Assembly (NCBI RefSeq): GCF_019931195.1
Contig: NZ_JAIOUO010000007.1
Coordinates: forward strand, 1-64,000
Direction: 5' to 3'
Origin: Marinobacter sp. F4216
GTDB lineage: Bacteria > Pseudomonadota > Gammaproteobacteria > Pseudomonadales > Oleiphilaceae
Length of the DNA stretch: 64,000 nucleotides
Positions within the stretch are counted from its first letter, which is position 1, and each line of letters begins with the position of its first letter. A program made the translations under genes and the position numbers. Positions 32,004-40,686 of the stretch are shown here, one piece after another. The notes under the pieces are model-generated. The model saw only the letters and a list, made by a program, of their open reading frames with translations, was not told the origin of the DNA and ran no database searches.

Positions 32004-32774
32004 GTGCGCATTCTGTTGTCCAATGATGATGGTGTCCATTCGCCGGGGCTAATCGCCCTGTACGAGGGGCTTGAGGGTATTGGCGAGCTTGAAGTGGTTG
32101 CCCCCGATCGGGATCACAGTGGTGCCAGCAACGCACTGACTTTGAGCAGACCGCTAACGGTCGAGAAACATCCCAACGGATATCATTCCGTCGATGGTAC
32201 GCCCACCGATTGCGTTCACCTGGCCGTCAACGGTTTGTTCGATGAACCTTTTGATCGGGTGGTTTCCGGCATCAACACCCACGCCAATCTGGGTGATGAC
32301 ATTATCTACTCCGGCACCGTGGCAGCGGCCACCGAAGGGCGACACCTTGGGTTGCCTGCCATTGCCGTTTCTCTGGTCAACAGCGGACACTTCCATTACG
32401 ACACTGCAGCTCGTGTGGTGCGCGTACTTCTGGAATCTGATCGTCCTCTGACGCTTGGCCCCCGATCCATTCTCAATGTGAATGTACCTGATGTCCCCTG
32501 GAGCGAATTGAAGGGTTTCCGTGTAACCCGGCTCGGTCATAGGGGCAGGGCGGAAGGTGCGGTGCCAATGACCTGTCCCCGCGGGAAGCAGCGCTACTGG
32601 ATCGGTGCGGCAGGAGAGGGCGGCGATGCCGGCCCGGGCACGGATTTTCAGGCCATTAAAGAGGGTTACGTTTCGATCACCCCAGTACATGTCGATATGA
32701 CTCGCCATGAGGCCATGAGTCGTCTGGCGGATTGGGTTGATGAGTTGAATACCGGTGAGGTCGATCCGTCGTGA
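32004..32774 (+). CDS. surE: 5'/3'-nucleotidase SurE
   Basis: This 256-residue metal-dependent phosphatase acts on nucleoside monophosphates and short polyphosphates, and is linked to stationary-phase survival. The opening RILLSNDDGVHSPGL carries the metal-binding Asp pair. VAPDRDHSGASNALTL, VDGTPTDCVHLAV and SGINTHANLGDDIIYSGTV are conserved. It starts at GTG. The stop overlaps the pcm start (GTGA), giving the usual surE-pcm pair. Confidence 0.96.
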   Translation: MRILLSNDDGVHSPGLIALYEGLEGIGELEVVAPDRDHSGASNALTLSRPLTVEKHPNGYHSVDGTPTDCVHLAVNGLFDEPFDRVVSGINTHANLGDDIIYSGTVAAATEGRHLGLPAIAVSLVNSGHFHYDTAARVVRVLLESDRPLTLGPRSILNVNVPDVPWSELKGFRVTRLGHRGRAEGAVPMTCPRGKQRYWIGAAGEGGDAGPGTDFQAIKEGYVSITPVHVDMTRHEAMSRLADWVDELNTGEVDPS

Positions 32775-33427
32775 ATGCTACCTTGCAGGGGATTGGTATG
32801 ACCTCCCGGCGCACCCGCATGCGGCTGGTGCAAAGACTGAAGGAGGCCGGCATCCAGTCAGAACCGGTCCTGGATGTGATGGCGGACGTGCCCCGGCACA
32901 TCTTTCTTGATGAGGCCTTGTCACACCGGGCGTATGAGGATACCTCACTGCCCATTGGTCATGGACAGACGTTGTCTCAGCCTTATATTGTTGCCCGGAT
33001 GACGGAGCTGCTGCTGGCTCACGAGCCCAACCGGATACTTGAGCTTGGTACCGGGTCCGGTTACCAGACCGCAATACTGGCCCAGATCTTTCCCGAGATT
33101 TTCAGTGTTGAACGCATCAGACCCCTGCAGGACCGGGCCCGGCACCGCCTGCGTCAGCTTGACGTCCGTAACGTGCAGATGAAGCATGCCGACGGTGGCA
33201 TGGGTTGGCCCGATAAAGGACCGTTCGATGGCATTATCGTGACGGCGGCCCCCGAGGAGATTCCTGAAGAGCTGTTGGCCCAGTTGGATGAGGGCGGAGT
33301 ATTGATCGCTCCGGTGGGTGAGACCGATCAGGTGCTGGTGGAGGTGGTCCGCCGGGGTGACCGGTTTGTGCGCCGGGATCTCGAGCCTGTTCGCTTCGTG
33401 CCCCTGTTGGGGGGCGTGATCCGTTGA
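32771..33427 (+). CDS. pcm: Protein-L-isoaspartate O-methyltransferase
   Basis: This repair enzyme methylates isoaspartyl residues in aged proteins. Key motifs are PIGHGQTLSQPYIVARMTEL and the SAM-binding ILELGTGSGYQTAILAQ. GTG 32771 overlaps the surE stop and gives 218 residues. ATG 32798 (TSRRTRMRL), with AGGGGA 5 bases upstream, aligns better with the E. coli start and gives 209. I cannot decide between them. The next gene overlaps its stop. Confidence 0.95.
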   Translation: MNATLQGIGMTSRRTRMRLVQRLKEAGIQSEPVLDVMADVPRHIFLDEALSHRAYEDTSLPIGHGQTLSQPYIVARMTELLLAHEPNRILELGTGSGYQTAILAQIFPEIFSVERIRPLQDRARHRLRQLDVRNVQMKHADGGMGWPDKGPFDGIIVTAAPEEIPEELLAQLDEGGVLIAPVGETDQVLVEVVRRGDRFVRRDLEPVRFVPLLGGVIR

Positions 33428-34395
33428 GTCAGAAAAACTTCGACCCCTCGGATGAATACCATAACCATCATCCCGCCGCTGTCTATCTCCGGGGGATGGC
33501 CATGGGCGCTGCGGATATTGTTCCCGGCGTATCCGGGGGCACCATCGCCTTCATCACCGGCATTTACTTCCGCTTGCTTGAGGCCATCAGTGCGGTACCT
33601 GAAGCGGTTTTCCGGCACTTGTTCCGCGGCCAGCTCAAGGCTTTCTGGACCGCCTGCGATGGGACATTCCTGCTCTGCCTGATGGCAGGTGTCCTTACCA
33701 GCATTCTGACTCTGGCCTCGGTGATCGGAGCTGCACTGGAGCAGTATCCGGTGCTGGTATGGAGTTTCTTCTTCGGCCTCATTCTGGCGTCGGTCTGGCA
33801 TGTTAGCCGGCAGATTAAACGGTTCAGCCCCCGTCTGGCGGTACCGCTTGTTGCCGGTGTTGTCATAGCCTGGACGATTACCTCCCTGACAGCCAACCAG
33901 CTGAATCCATCGCCGGTGATCTTTTTCGGAGCTGGTGCCGTGGCAATCTGCGCGATGATTCTGCCCGGTATTTCCGGCAGTTTCATTCTTGTGATCCTGG
34001 GCATGTACGCCCACGTGCTTTCTGCCATCAAATCCTTTGAATTGGTGCACCTCGGGCTCTTTGCCGCAGGCTGCGTTGTGGGATTGCTGTCGATCGCACG
34101 ACTGATTACCTGGGCATTCCGCCATTTCCACGATGCTGTATTGGCGTTGTTGACCGGATTTATGATCGGCTCACTCAATAAAGTATGGCCCTGGAAGGAA
34201 ACTCTGAGTTGGCGTATCAATAGTGCCGGCGACAAGGTGCCTCTGACAGAGGCCAGTATCAGTCCACTTTCCTTCGCCGAGTTAACAGGTCAGTCTCCAC
34301 AGATAACCGGGGCGATTATCTGTGCTCTGGGTGGTCTTGTGCTCGTTTTTATGATCGAGTGGGTGGGGCAGAGCCGACGTCGTCAGGAGTGTTAA
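33424..34395 (+). CDS. DUF368 membrane protein, PopT-type undecaprenyl phosphate transporter
   Basis: This 323-residue inner-membrane protein has about eight to nine hydrophobic helices and two glycine-proline motifs, the early MGAADIVPGVSGGTIAFITG and the central AICAMILPGISGSFIL. These inverted-repeat re-entrant motifs define DUF368. Members (PopT) were proposed to return undecaprenyl phosphate across the membrane for reuse in peptidoglycan and other envelope polymers. The start is a TTG overlapping the pcm stop (TTGA), which suggests coupled, low-level translation. The gene lies in the surE-pcm-nlpD-rpoS cluster. Confidence 0.88.
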   Translation: MSQKNFDPSDEYHNHHPAAVYLRGMAMGAADIVPGVSGGTIAFITGIYFRLLEAISAVPEAVFRHLFRGQLKAFWTACDGTFLLCLMAGVLTSILTLASVIGAALEQYPVLVWSFFFGLILASVWHVSRQIKRFSPRLAVPLVAGVVIAWTITSLTANQLNPSPVIFFGAGAVAICAMILPGISGSFILVILGMYAHVLSAIKSFELVHLGLFAAGCVVGLLSIARLITWAFRHFHDAVLALLTGFMIGSLNKVWPWKETLSWRINSAGDKVPLTEASISPLSFAELTGQSPQITGAIICALGGLVLVFMIEWVGQSRRRQEC

Positions 34396-34597
34396 GAAGT
34401 GTTACCTGCCGCACACAGCCGGTGTTTCGCCCGGTAACAGATCGGTTCAGAGGGTAACTTGGATTCGTTTCGGAATTGTGCAATATATTAGTAAGTTAGT
34501 CTTATAAAGAATAAAACGCCAGAATCAGTGCCGTAGCTGACTGCGGTTTCTCCCAAACGGATTGAATTTTATTTCTGTGACAATTTTTCCCGGGATT
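34396..34597 (+). promoter_or_regulatory. A/T-rich leader with possible nlpD promoter
   Basis: This 200-base gap is the only break between the surE-pcm-DUF368 group and nlpD. It starts with an imperfect inverted repeat (GTTACC 34401-34406 with GGTAAC 34433-34438, an inner ACAC/GTGT pair) lacking a T tract. The segment 34459-34508 has TTGGAT followed by AATATATTAG and TTATAAAG, which resemble promoter elements, but I cannot fix one spacing. Confidence 0.3.
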
Positions 34598-35470
34598 ATG
34601 AATGCTCCTTTTGCCGTGCTCGTGCGGCTCCCCGGTGGTGCAATCCGGGCGCTTTGTGCCCGGAGCATGGCTGCAAATGGAGCCGTACTGGCCGGTTTGT
34701 TCTGTGTATTGATGCTGAGCGGATGTAATACCCCGGCTCTGTATAAGGATGATCTGTACAACCCGCCGGTCTACTGGGGACAGCATGTGGTTCGCCCTGG
34801 TGAAACCCTCTACAGCATTGCATGGCGCTATGGGCGTGATTACCGGGAACTAGGTAGTGCCAACGGCATCCGCGAGCCCTGGACCCTCAAGGCGGGGCAG
34901 GTGCTTCGGCTCGATCGAACGGGCACCATTACAGCTTCTCGCCCAGCGGCTTCGACTGCATCCCGCCCGGCACAGGCGCCCACCAGGCCACGGGTAGCTC
35001 CTCCCCAAGCAGCTCCGAAGACTGCCCCAAAACCCAAGGTTACCAAGCCACCGAAAAAGACCGCACCGCTGGTGAGTCAGAGCCAGACCGTGGGCCGGAT
35101 CGACTGGCGATGGCCTCACGTTGGCACCGTACTTGCTGGTTATTCTTCATCTGGCAAGGTGAACAAAGGCCTTGATATTGCCGGAAAACCTGGTGATGCC
35201 GTAAAGGCCGCCGCTAATGGAAATGTGGTGTATGCAGGAAATGGGTTGCTTGGTTACGGCAATCTGATTATTGTGAACCACAATGAGCATTTTTTAAGCG
35301 CCTACGCACACAACCGCAAGATTCTGGTGCGAGAAGGGGAGGATGTGAAAGCCGGTCAGGTGATAGCTGAGCTTGGCAGCAGCGGCGCAGAACGACCCAT
35401 GTTGCATTTTGAGATTCGAAAGAATGGCAATCCGGTCGACCCCGCCCACTACCTGCCTCCACGACAGTAA
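34598..35470 (+). CDS. nlpD: LysM/LytM lipoprotein NlpD
   Basis: This ~290-residue outer-membrane lipoprotein activates the septal amidase AmiC. The lipobox LSGC follows a rather long signal region. A LysM domain (VVRPGETLYSIAWRYGRDYREL) binds peptidoglycan, a proline/alanine/lysine linker follows, and the C-terminal LytM domain ends with MLHFEIRKNGNPVDPAHYL. In that domain the first metal-binding His is absent (NKGLDI instead of HxGxD), so it should be a regulator, not a protease. ATG 34598 has GGGA upstream. Promoters for rpoS are often located inside nlpD. Confidence 0.93.
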   Translation: MNAPFAVLVRLPGGAIRALCARSMAANGAVLAGLFCVLMLSGCNTPALYKDDLYNPPVYWGQHVVRPGETLYSIAWRYGRDYRELGSANGIREPWTLKAGQVLRLDRTGTITASRPAASTASRPAQAPTRPRVAPPQAAPKTAPKPKVTKPPKKTAPLVSQSQTVGRIDWRWPHVGTVLAGYSSSGKVNKGLDIAGKPGDAVKAAANGNVVYAGNGLLGYGNLIIVNHNEHFLSAYAHNRKILVREGEDVKAGQVIAELGSSGAERPMLHFEIRKNGNPVDPAHYLPPRQ

Positions 35471-35666
35471 AGATCCAGACAGTACTCTACTGCCACCGAC
35501 TGCCGGCACTAACCAAAAACCGTGTTGTTAACAAGAATAACAAGGGCAACGGTGATGGCCGGCTAGCCCAGGTAATTCCTGATAACGAAGGAAGACCACG
35601 AACGTCCGCATGTAAGACGGAGTATCGGGCGACTAAACAGGATTTCTGAAAGACGGGGCAATACAC
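35471..35666 (+). promoter_or_regulatory. nlpD-rpoS intergenic leader
   Basis: These ~200 bases would be the 3' part of the rpoS mRNA leader. They include the perfect palindrome TTGTTAACAA (35525-35534) with a nearby TAACAA, and a weak Shine-Dalgarno GGGG 8 bases before the rpoS ATG. In enterobacteria this leader folds over the start and is opened by small RNAs. Such regulation here is an inference. Confidence 0.35.
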
Positions 35667-36659
35667 ATGTCAGCAGAGCGTGAAGAGACTATTGTCGATC
35701 GGGTCGCAGATGTAGAAGAATCCGAAGAAGAGCTGCACGAAGAAAAGGCGGAAAGCCAATCAAGCAACGATGACGCAGCCGAGACAGAAGAAATTTCCAG
35801 CCAAGGTCGTTACGGTTCGAGTCAAAAGCAACTGGACGCCACCCAGCTTTACCTGAATGAAATCGGATTTTCCCCACTCCTGACTCCCGAAGAAGAGGTT
35901 TATTTCGCCCGTCTCGCGCGCAAGGGAGAGGAGTCTGGCCGCAAGCGGATGATTGAAAGCAACCTCCGTCTGGTGGTCAAAATTGCCCGGCGCTACGTGA
36001 ATCGCGGCTTAACACTCCTCGACCTGATCGAGGAAGGCAATCTTGGCCTGATCCGGGCCGTCGAAAAGTTTGATCCGGAGCGTGGCTTTCGGTTTTCTAC
36101 TTACGCTACGTGGTGGATTCGCCAGACCATTGAGCGGGCGATCATGAATCAGACCCGGACGATTCGCCTCCCGATACACGTTGTGAAGGAGTTGAATCTA
36201 TACCTTCGTGCGGCCCGTGAGCTGACCCAGAAACTGGATCACGAGCCTTCAGCCGAAGAGATTGCACAGCTGGTCGATAAGCCCGTGGCGGACGTCAAGC
36301 GAATGCTGGGGCTCAATGAGCGCGTTGCGTCCATGGACACGCCAATCGGGACCGGTGGCGATAAATCTCTGTTGGATACGGTGGCGGATGAAGGCGCCAC
36401 AGACCCCGCGGAAGTCCTCCAGGACGACGACATGTGTAGCTGTCTGGAGAAGTGGATCGACCAGCTCAGCGATAAGCAGCAGGAAGTACTGGCCAGGCGC
36501 TTTGGCCTTCGGGGTTACCCCGTCAGCACCCTGGAAGAGGTTGGTCACGAGATTGGCCTGACTCGTGAGAGGGTTCGCCAGATTCAGGTAGAAGCATTGC
36601 GCCGACTGCGTGAAATCCTTGAGAAGGAAGGTCTGTCCGGGAATCTTCTGTTCAAGTAA
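35667..36659 (+). CDS. rpoS: RNA polymerase sigma factor RpoS
   Basis: This 330-residue stationary-phase and general-stress sigma factor has an acidic N-terminal tail (~1-50). Region 1.2 begins near [21 protein letters not shown]. Region 2 includes [19 protein letters not shown], region 3 includes [16 protein letters not shown], and region 4.2 has the helix-turn-helix in [19 protein letters not shown]. Length equals that of E. coli RpoS. It follows nlpD, the usual arrangement, and is followed by a strong terminator. Confidence 0.97.
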   Translation: MSAEREETIVDRVADVEESEEELHEEKAESQSSNDDAAETEEISSQGRYGSSQKQLDATQLYLNEIGFSPLLTPEEEVYFARLARKGEESGRKRMIESNLRLVVKIARRYVNRGLTLLDLIEEGNLGLIRAVEKFDPERGFRFSTYATWWIRQTIERAIMNQTRTIRLPIHVVKELNLYLRAARELTQKLDHEPSAEEIAQLVDKPVADVKRMLGLNERVASMDTPIGTGGDKSLLDTVADEGATDPAEVLQDDDMCSCLEKWIDQLSDKQQEVLARRFGLRGYPVSTLEEVGHEIGLTRERVRQIQVEALRRLREILEKEGLSGNLLFK

Positions 36660-36674
36660 AAGTTGAGAAAAAAC

Positions 36675-36715
36675 AAAGGTCGATCGGTGAGAGCCGGTCG
36701 GCCTTTCTTTTTTTT
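36675..36715 (+). terminator. Intrinsic terminator after rpoS
   Basis: AAAGG...GATCGG pairs with CCGGTC...CCTTT around a TGAGAG loop, with some wobble, and is followed by a run of eight T. It lies 15 bases after the rpoS stop. Confidence 0.85.
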
Positions 36716-36860
36716 AATATCATTGCAAATGAGAACCAGGTGCCGAATCGTGGCCCTTTAGCGTTGGTAGAATGCGGATTCCAGGTGGGGATAAGGCTGT
36801 CGAAGCCTGGGCACGCACGTTTGAAACGCGTAGATAATAATGATCTAAAAGGAAAGGACT

Positions 36861-37436
36861 ATGAAGAAGGCTATCTCAACTGGTTTCGCATCTCTTTTTA
36901 TGGCCGCGGCGCTGTCTGCGCCGGTTTCTGCACTGACTGTCGATGGTGTCGACGTGCCTGATACCTATACCGCTATGGATACCGAGCTGAAGCTGAACGG
37001 CGCTGGTACCCGTTCCAAGTGGTTCATGGATCTTTACGTTGGTGGTCTGTATGTACCACAGGCGGCTAATGACGGTGCCGCGGTGATCAACGCTGATGAG
37101 CCCCAGGCCATTACCCTGCATATTATCTCTGACATGATCACCAGTGAGCGCATGACGGAAGCCACCCTCGAAGGCTTCGAAGCGTCTACCGGCGGTAACA
37201 CGGCTCCCGTTAAGACTGAGATTGATCGCTTCATGAACGTGTTCAAGGAAGAGATCAAGGAAGGCGACGTATTCGACCTGGTTTATCTGCCGGGGGAGGG
37301 CGTGAAGGTGCTTAAGAATGGCCAGAAGAGGGACACCGTGGGTGGCCTTGAGTTCAAGAAAGCCCTGTTTGGTATCTGGCTGTCTGACAAGCCGGCTCAG
37401 AAAGATCTGAAAAAAGCGATGCTGGGCCAGCGTTAA
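36861..37436 (+). CDS. Secreted chalcone-isomerase-like protein
   Basis: This 191-residue protein has a cleavable signal peptide (ending near VSALT) and a chalcone isomerase-like domain of the bacterial type, seen in LKLNGAGTRSKWFMDLYVGGLYVP and later GVKVLKNGQKRDTVGGLEFKKALFGIWLSDKPAQKDLKKAMLGQ. Bacterial members are probably periplasmic and their activity is unknown; some may bind fatty acids. AAAGGA precedes the ATG by about 8 bases. It is monocistronic, bounded by terminators on both sides. Confidence 0.88.
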   Translation: MKKAISTGFASLFMAAALSAPVSALTVDGVDVPDTYTAMDTELKLNGAGTRSKWFMDLYVGGLYVPQAANDGAAVINADEPQAITLHIISDMITSERMTEATLEGFEASTGGNTAPVKTEIDRFMNVFKEEIKEGDVFDLVYLPGEGVKVLKNGQKRDTVGGLEFKKALFGIWLSDKPAQKDLKKAMLGQR

Positions 37437-37454
37437 TCGAAGGCTTCTGCAACG

Positions 37455-37480
37455 AAAAGCCGGCACTGATGCCGGCTTTT
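37455..37480. terminator. Bidirectional intrinsic terminator
   Basis: AAAAGCCGGC pairs perfectly with GCCGGCTTTT around ACTGAT. A tracts and T tracts flank the stem, so it can end both the chalcone-isomerase-like transcript (plus) and the convergent rsx-nth transcript (minus). Confidence 0.88.
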
Positions 37481-37519
37481 CTGGTTATGGGGCCACAGCC
37501 CTTACGAGACCTCCTGTAG

Positions 37520-38158
37520 CTAGAGGTAATCCCGCTTCTCCTTGAACTCGCACAGGTCTTCGATCATGCAGGCGCCGCATTTCGGCTTGCGCGCCGTGCA
37601 GGTGTAGCGTCCGTGCAGAATCAGCCAGTGATGGGCGTCTAGAAGGAACTCTTTCGGCACCAGTCGAAGCAGGCGCTTTTCCACCTCGAGAACGTTTTTG
37701 CCGGGTGCAATGCCGGTCCGGTTCGATACCCGGAAGATGTGGGTGTCCACGGCCATGGCCATATGCCCGAATGCCGTATTGAGTACCACATTAGCGGTTT
37801 TACGCCCCACCCCTGGCAATGCCTCAAGCTCTTCGCGTTTTTCTGGTACCTGGCTTCCGTGTTTTTCAATCAGGATGCGACAGGTCTTGATGACGTTTTC
37901 GGCCTTGCTGTTGAACAGCCCGATGGTCTTGATGTATTCCTTCAGCCCATCGACGCCGAGCGCCAGAATAGCTTCCGGAGTGTTGGCTGCGGGGAACAAC
38001 TTGTCCGTCGCTTTGTTTACCCCAACATCCGTCGCCTGAGCCGACAGGATAACCGCGATCAACAGCTCGAACGGGGTTGAGTAATTCAGCTCAGTGGTTG
38101 GGTTCGGATTCGCGTCACGGAGCCGGGTAAAAATTTCGGTGCGTTTTTGCTTGTTCAT
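37520..38158 (-). CDS. nth: Endonuclease III
   Basis: This 212-residue base-excision repair DNA glycosylase/AP lyase removes oxidised pyrimidines. The helix-hairpin-helix LPGVGRKTANVVLN includes the catalytic Lys, VDTHIFRVSNR has the catalytic Asp, and the 4Fe-4S cluster cysteines are C-x6-CxxC-x5-C in CTARKPKCGACMIEDLC. It is last in the rsx operon, 27 bases after rsxE, as in E. coli. Confidence 0.97.
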   Translation of the reverse strand: MNKQKRTEIFTRLRDANPNPTTELNYSTPFELLIAVILSAQATDVGVNKATDKLFPAANTPEAILALGVDGLKEYIKTIGLFNSKAENVIKTCRILIEKHGSQVPEKREELEALPGVGRKTANVVLNTAFGHMAMAVDTHIFRVSNRTGIAPGKNVLEVEKRLLRLVPKEFLLDAHHWLILHGRYTCTARKPKCGACMIEDLCEFKEKRDYL

Positions 38159-38185
38159 AGCGTTCAGGTCTCAACTTGGCAGGGC

Positions 38186-38899
38186 TCAGGACACATCACC
38201 GGTGACTCGAACGCGCTTGCTGCCCGGGGCCACTGACGGAGCTGCCGCCTTGCGCCGCTCTTCCAGTCGGTTGTCGATGCCATTTTTGAGGGCGATCAAC
38301 AGACCAAGGCCGACGAAAGCGCCGGGTGGCAGCACCATAAAGAGTACATCCGGGTAGTTCTCGAAGGGGCGGATTACCCAATCTGCGGCGCCCGGCCCCA
38401 GAAGCAGGTTCATGTCAGCGAACAGCGTACCCTGGCCAATCAGCTCCCGCAGACCACCCAGCACGATCAGGACGAACAGGAAACCCAGCCCCATCATCAG
38501 GCCATCCAGTAAGGCTGGTCCGGGTGTGGTCTTGGAAGCAAAGGCATCGGCCCGGCCGAGGATGGCGCAGTTGGTGACGATCAGGGGAATGAAAATGCCA
38601 AGGATCTGATAAAGCTCGTAAGTGAACGCCTGCATGAGCAGTTCGGTACAGGTGACGAAGGACGCAATGATCATGACGAACGCGGGCAAGCGAACCGACT
38701 CGCCGACAAAGTTGCGAATCAGGGATACCGCCAGGTTGGATCCCATCAGTACGATCAGGGTGGCCAGCCCAAGGCCGATGGCATTGACCACGGTGCTGGT
38801 GACGGCCAGAAGCGGGCACAACCCGAGGACCTGCACCAGTGCCGGGTTGTTGTTCCACAGTCCGTCGTTAATGATTTCTCTGGAGGTCTTGGTGGTCAT
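38186..38899 (-). CDS. rsxE: Electron transport complex subunit RsxE/RnfE
   Basis: This 237-residue integral membrane subunit of the Rnf/Rsx ion-motive ferredoxin:NAD or SoxR-reducing complex has about six helices. Family motifs include [24 protein letters not shown], and [10 protein letters not shown] in the middle. Its start overlaps the rsxG stop by 4 bases. Confidence 0.95.
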   Translation of the reverse strand: MTTKTSREIINDGLWNNNPALVQVLGLCPLLAVTSTVVNAIGLGLATLIVLMGSNLAVSLIRNFVGESVRLPAFVMIIASFVTCTELLMQAFTYELYQILGIFIPLIVTNCAILGRADAFASKTTPGPALLDGLMMGLGFLFVLIVLGGLRELIGQGTLFADMNLLLGPGAADWVIRPFENYPDVLFMVLPPGAFVGLGLLIALKNGIDNRLEERRKAAAPSVAPGSKRVRVTGDVS

Positions 38900-39609
38900 G
38901 ATGATGAACGCTCTCCAGTGGTGGAATGGTCTGACAGGGATTGACCGCCATCGTCTCCCTCAGGTGCCTGGCCGTCTGCAGCCAACTGTGAACGTGAACG
39001 GATGTCCTGACGATGTTTCCGGAAATAGACCAGTGTGCGCTGAACGGCTTTGACCACGGCTTGCGGTGTTATGGTGGCGCCGGTGAACTGGTCAAACTCG
39101 CCCCCGTTTTTGCGCACGTTCCATTTCCGGTAGGGCGGCTCGCCCAGGTTCTCACCGGCGAAGTCCGTAATCCAGTCGGATTTCTTCACCTCGATCCGGT
39201 CACCCAGCCCCGGTGTTTCCTTGTGGCTGGTGACGCGCACCCCCAGCAAGGTCCCGTCCATATCCAGGCCAACCAGCAGGCGGATATTCCCGGAGTAACC
39301 GTCCGGTGCCACCACGGGCAGAATCATCCCCGTCGGCTCACCATTCTGCCGGGCCACCCAGGCGACGGGGGGAGCAGCGGTGGTCAGATTCTCGTCACCG
39401 GGCAACTGGACTCTGTCGTTCAGAAGGTCGTTGTCGTGTTCGCTTTCCGGGATGATCTCGAACAAGGCGCTGGCTTCGGCCCGGGCGGCCTGTTCCTGGA
39501 TTCGATCCTTGGTGATGGCCTGGGTTACCGCGATGGTGCCCCCGGTAATCAGGGCGAACAGGCCCAGACCAATGGCGCTTCGGCGGACAGATTGTGCAAT
39601 GGCTGACAT
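38896..39609 (-). CDS. rsxG: Electron transport complex subunit RsxG/RnfG
   Basis: This 237-residue membrane-anchored flavoprotein has an N-terminal helix (~10-28) and a periplasmic FMN-binding domain. The covalent flavin site is the Thr of the TGATITPQ motif (around residue 178). [15 protein letters not shown] is the second family motif. It lies between rsxD (3-base gap) and rsxE (4-base overlap). Confidence 0.95.
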   Translation of the reverse strand: MSAIAQSVRRSAIGLGLFALITGGTIAVTQAITKDRIQEQAARAEASALFEIIPESEHDNDLLNDRVQLPGDENLTTAAPPVAWVARQNGEPTGMILPVVAPDGYSGNIRLLVGLDMDGTLLGVRVTSHKETPGLGDRIEVKKSDWITDFAGENLGEPPYRKWNVRKNGGEFDQFTGATITPQAVVKAVQRTLVYFRKHRQDIRSRSQLAADGQAPEGDDGGQSLSDHSTTGERSSS

Positions 39610-39612
39610 GGC

Positions 39613-40665
39613 TTATCCCCGGCTCCGGCCTGGCACACCACGGCGAGGCTTGTGGTGTCCGTAAGTTCGCGGTGGCGTGTAGTGGTCGATAAAGGGTACG
39701 GCGAAATTCATCAGCAGAACGGCGAAGGCTACGGCATCCGGGTAGTTGCCCCAGGTCCGGATGATGTAGATCAGAACACCAATGCCAGCACCGTAAATCA
39801 GTTTCCCCTGACGACTTGTGGCCGCCGACACTGGATCGGTGGCAATAAAAAACGCTCCGAACATGGTCGCACCTGCCAGCAGGTGCAGGGATAGGGGCGC
39901 GTATTCGTCCGCGTTGCTGCCAAAGGCCAGGCTCATAAAGGCGAGAGCGGCCAGGAAGCTCACGGGAATGTGCCAGGTGATCACGCGTAAACCGATCAGC
40001 AGCAGTCCACCCGCAAGGAATGCGCCGTTCACCCATTCCCATCCCAGTGCAACGCCCTCTCCGAAGGTGGGGTGTTCGAGCACTTCAGAGGAGGTGAAGG
40101 AGGCAATCTTGTGCTTGTACTCATCCAGGGGCGTGGCCATGGTCCAGCCGTCGATCACCGTCTGCTGGCCTGAGGCGATGGCAGACAGGGTTTCGCCAAA
40201 TCCTGGAGTATCGCCCCACAGCATGACTGGCTGAGCCCAGTTGGTAGTCATGGCCACCGGAAAGGAAATGAGCACGAGGGCGTAGCCCACCATCGCCGGG
40301 TTAAACGGGTTGGAACCAAGCCCGCCGTACAGCTGCTTGGCCACCACAATGGCGGAAATGGCCGCTGTGGCGGATACCCACCAGGGCGTAAACTGCGGTA
40401 GCGATAAGCCAAGCAGAAGCCCGGTAACGGCGGCGGTGTTGTCTTTCAGGAAGAAGGCCACGGGCTTGCCGCGCAGTTTGATTACGGCGGCCTCGCTTGC
40501 CATGGCAACCCCGACACACCAGACCACATTGATCAGATTTCCCCAGCCAAAGAACAGGGTCTGCGCGAGCAGTCCCGGCAACGCAGCAATAATGACCCAC
40601 AGCATCACCTGGGACGTCGGGCGGGCCTGGCGGGCGTGAGGTGAAGACTGTTGAACGAACGACAT
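39613..40665 (-). CDS. rsxD: Electron transport complex subunit RsxD/RnfD
   Basis: This 350-residue multi-helix membrane subunit has a predicted covalent flavin site in [45 protein letters not shown] is a diagnostic stretch. It follows rsxC by 21 bases. Confidence 0.95.
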   Translation of the reverse strand: MSFVQQSSPHARQARPTSQVMLWVIIAALPGLLAQTLFFGWGNLINVVWCVGVAMASEAAVIKLRGKPVAFFLKDNTAAVTGLLLGLSLPQFTPWWVSATAAISAIVVAKQLYGGLGSNPFNPAMVGYALVLISFPVAMTTNWAQPVMLWGDTPGFGETLSAIASGQQTVIDGWTMATPLDEYKHKIASFTSSEVLEHPTFGEGVALGWEWVNGAFLAGGLLLIGLRVITWHIPVSFLAALAFMSLAFGSNADEYAPLSLHLLAGATMFGAFFIATDPVSAATSRQGKLIYGAGIGVLIYIIRTWGNYPDAVAFAVLLMNFAVPFIDHYTPPRTYGHHKPRRGVPGRSRG

Positions 40666-40686
40666 GAATGTTGTGCCTGAAATCGG

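Noticed and set aside
34598..35470. Active M23 peptidase
   Set aside because: The first zinc-binding His of the HxxxD motif is replaced (NKGLDI), so the LytM domain is of the non-catalytic NlpD/EnvC type.
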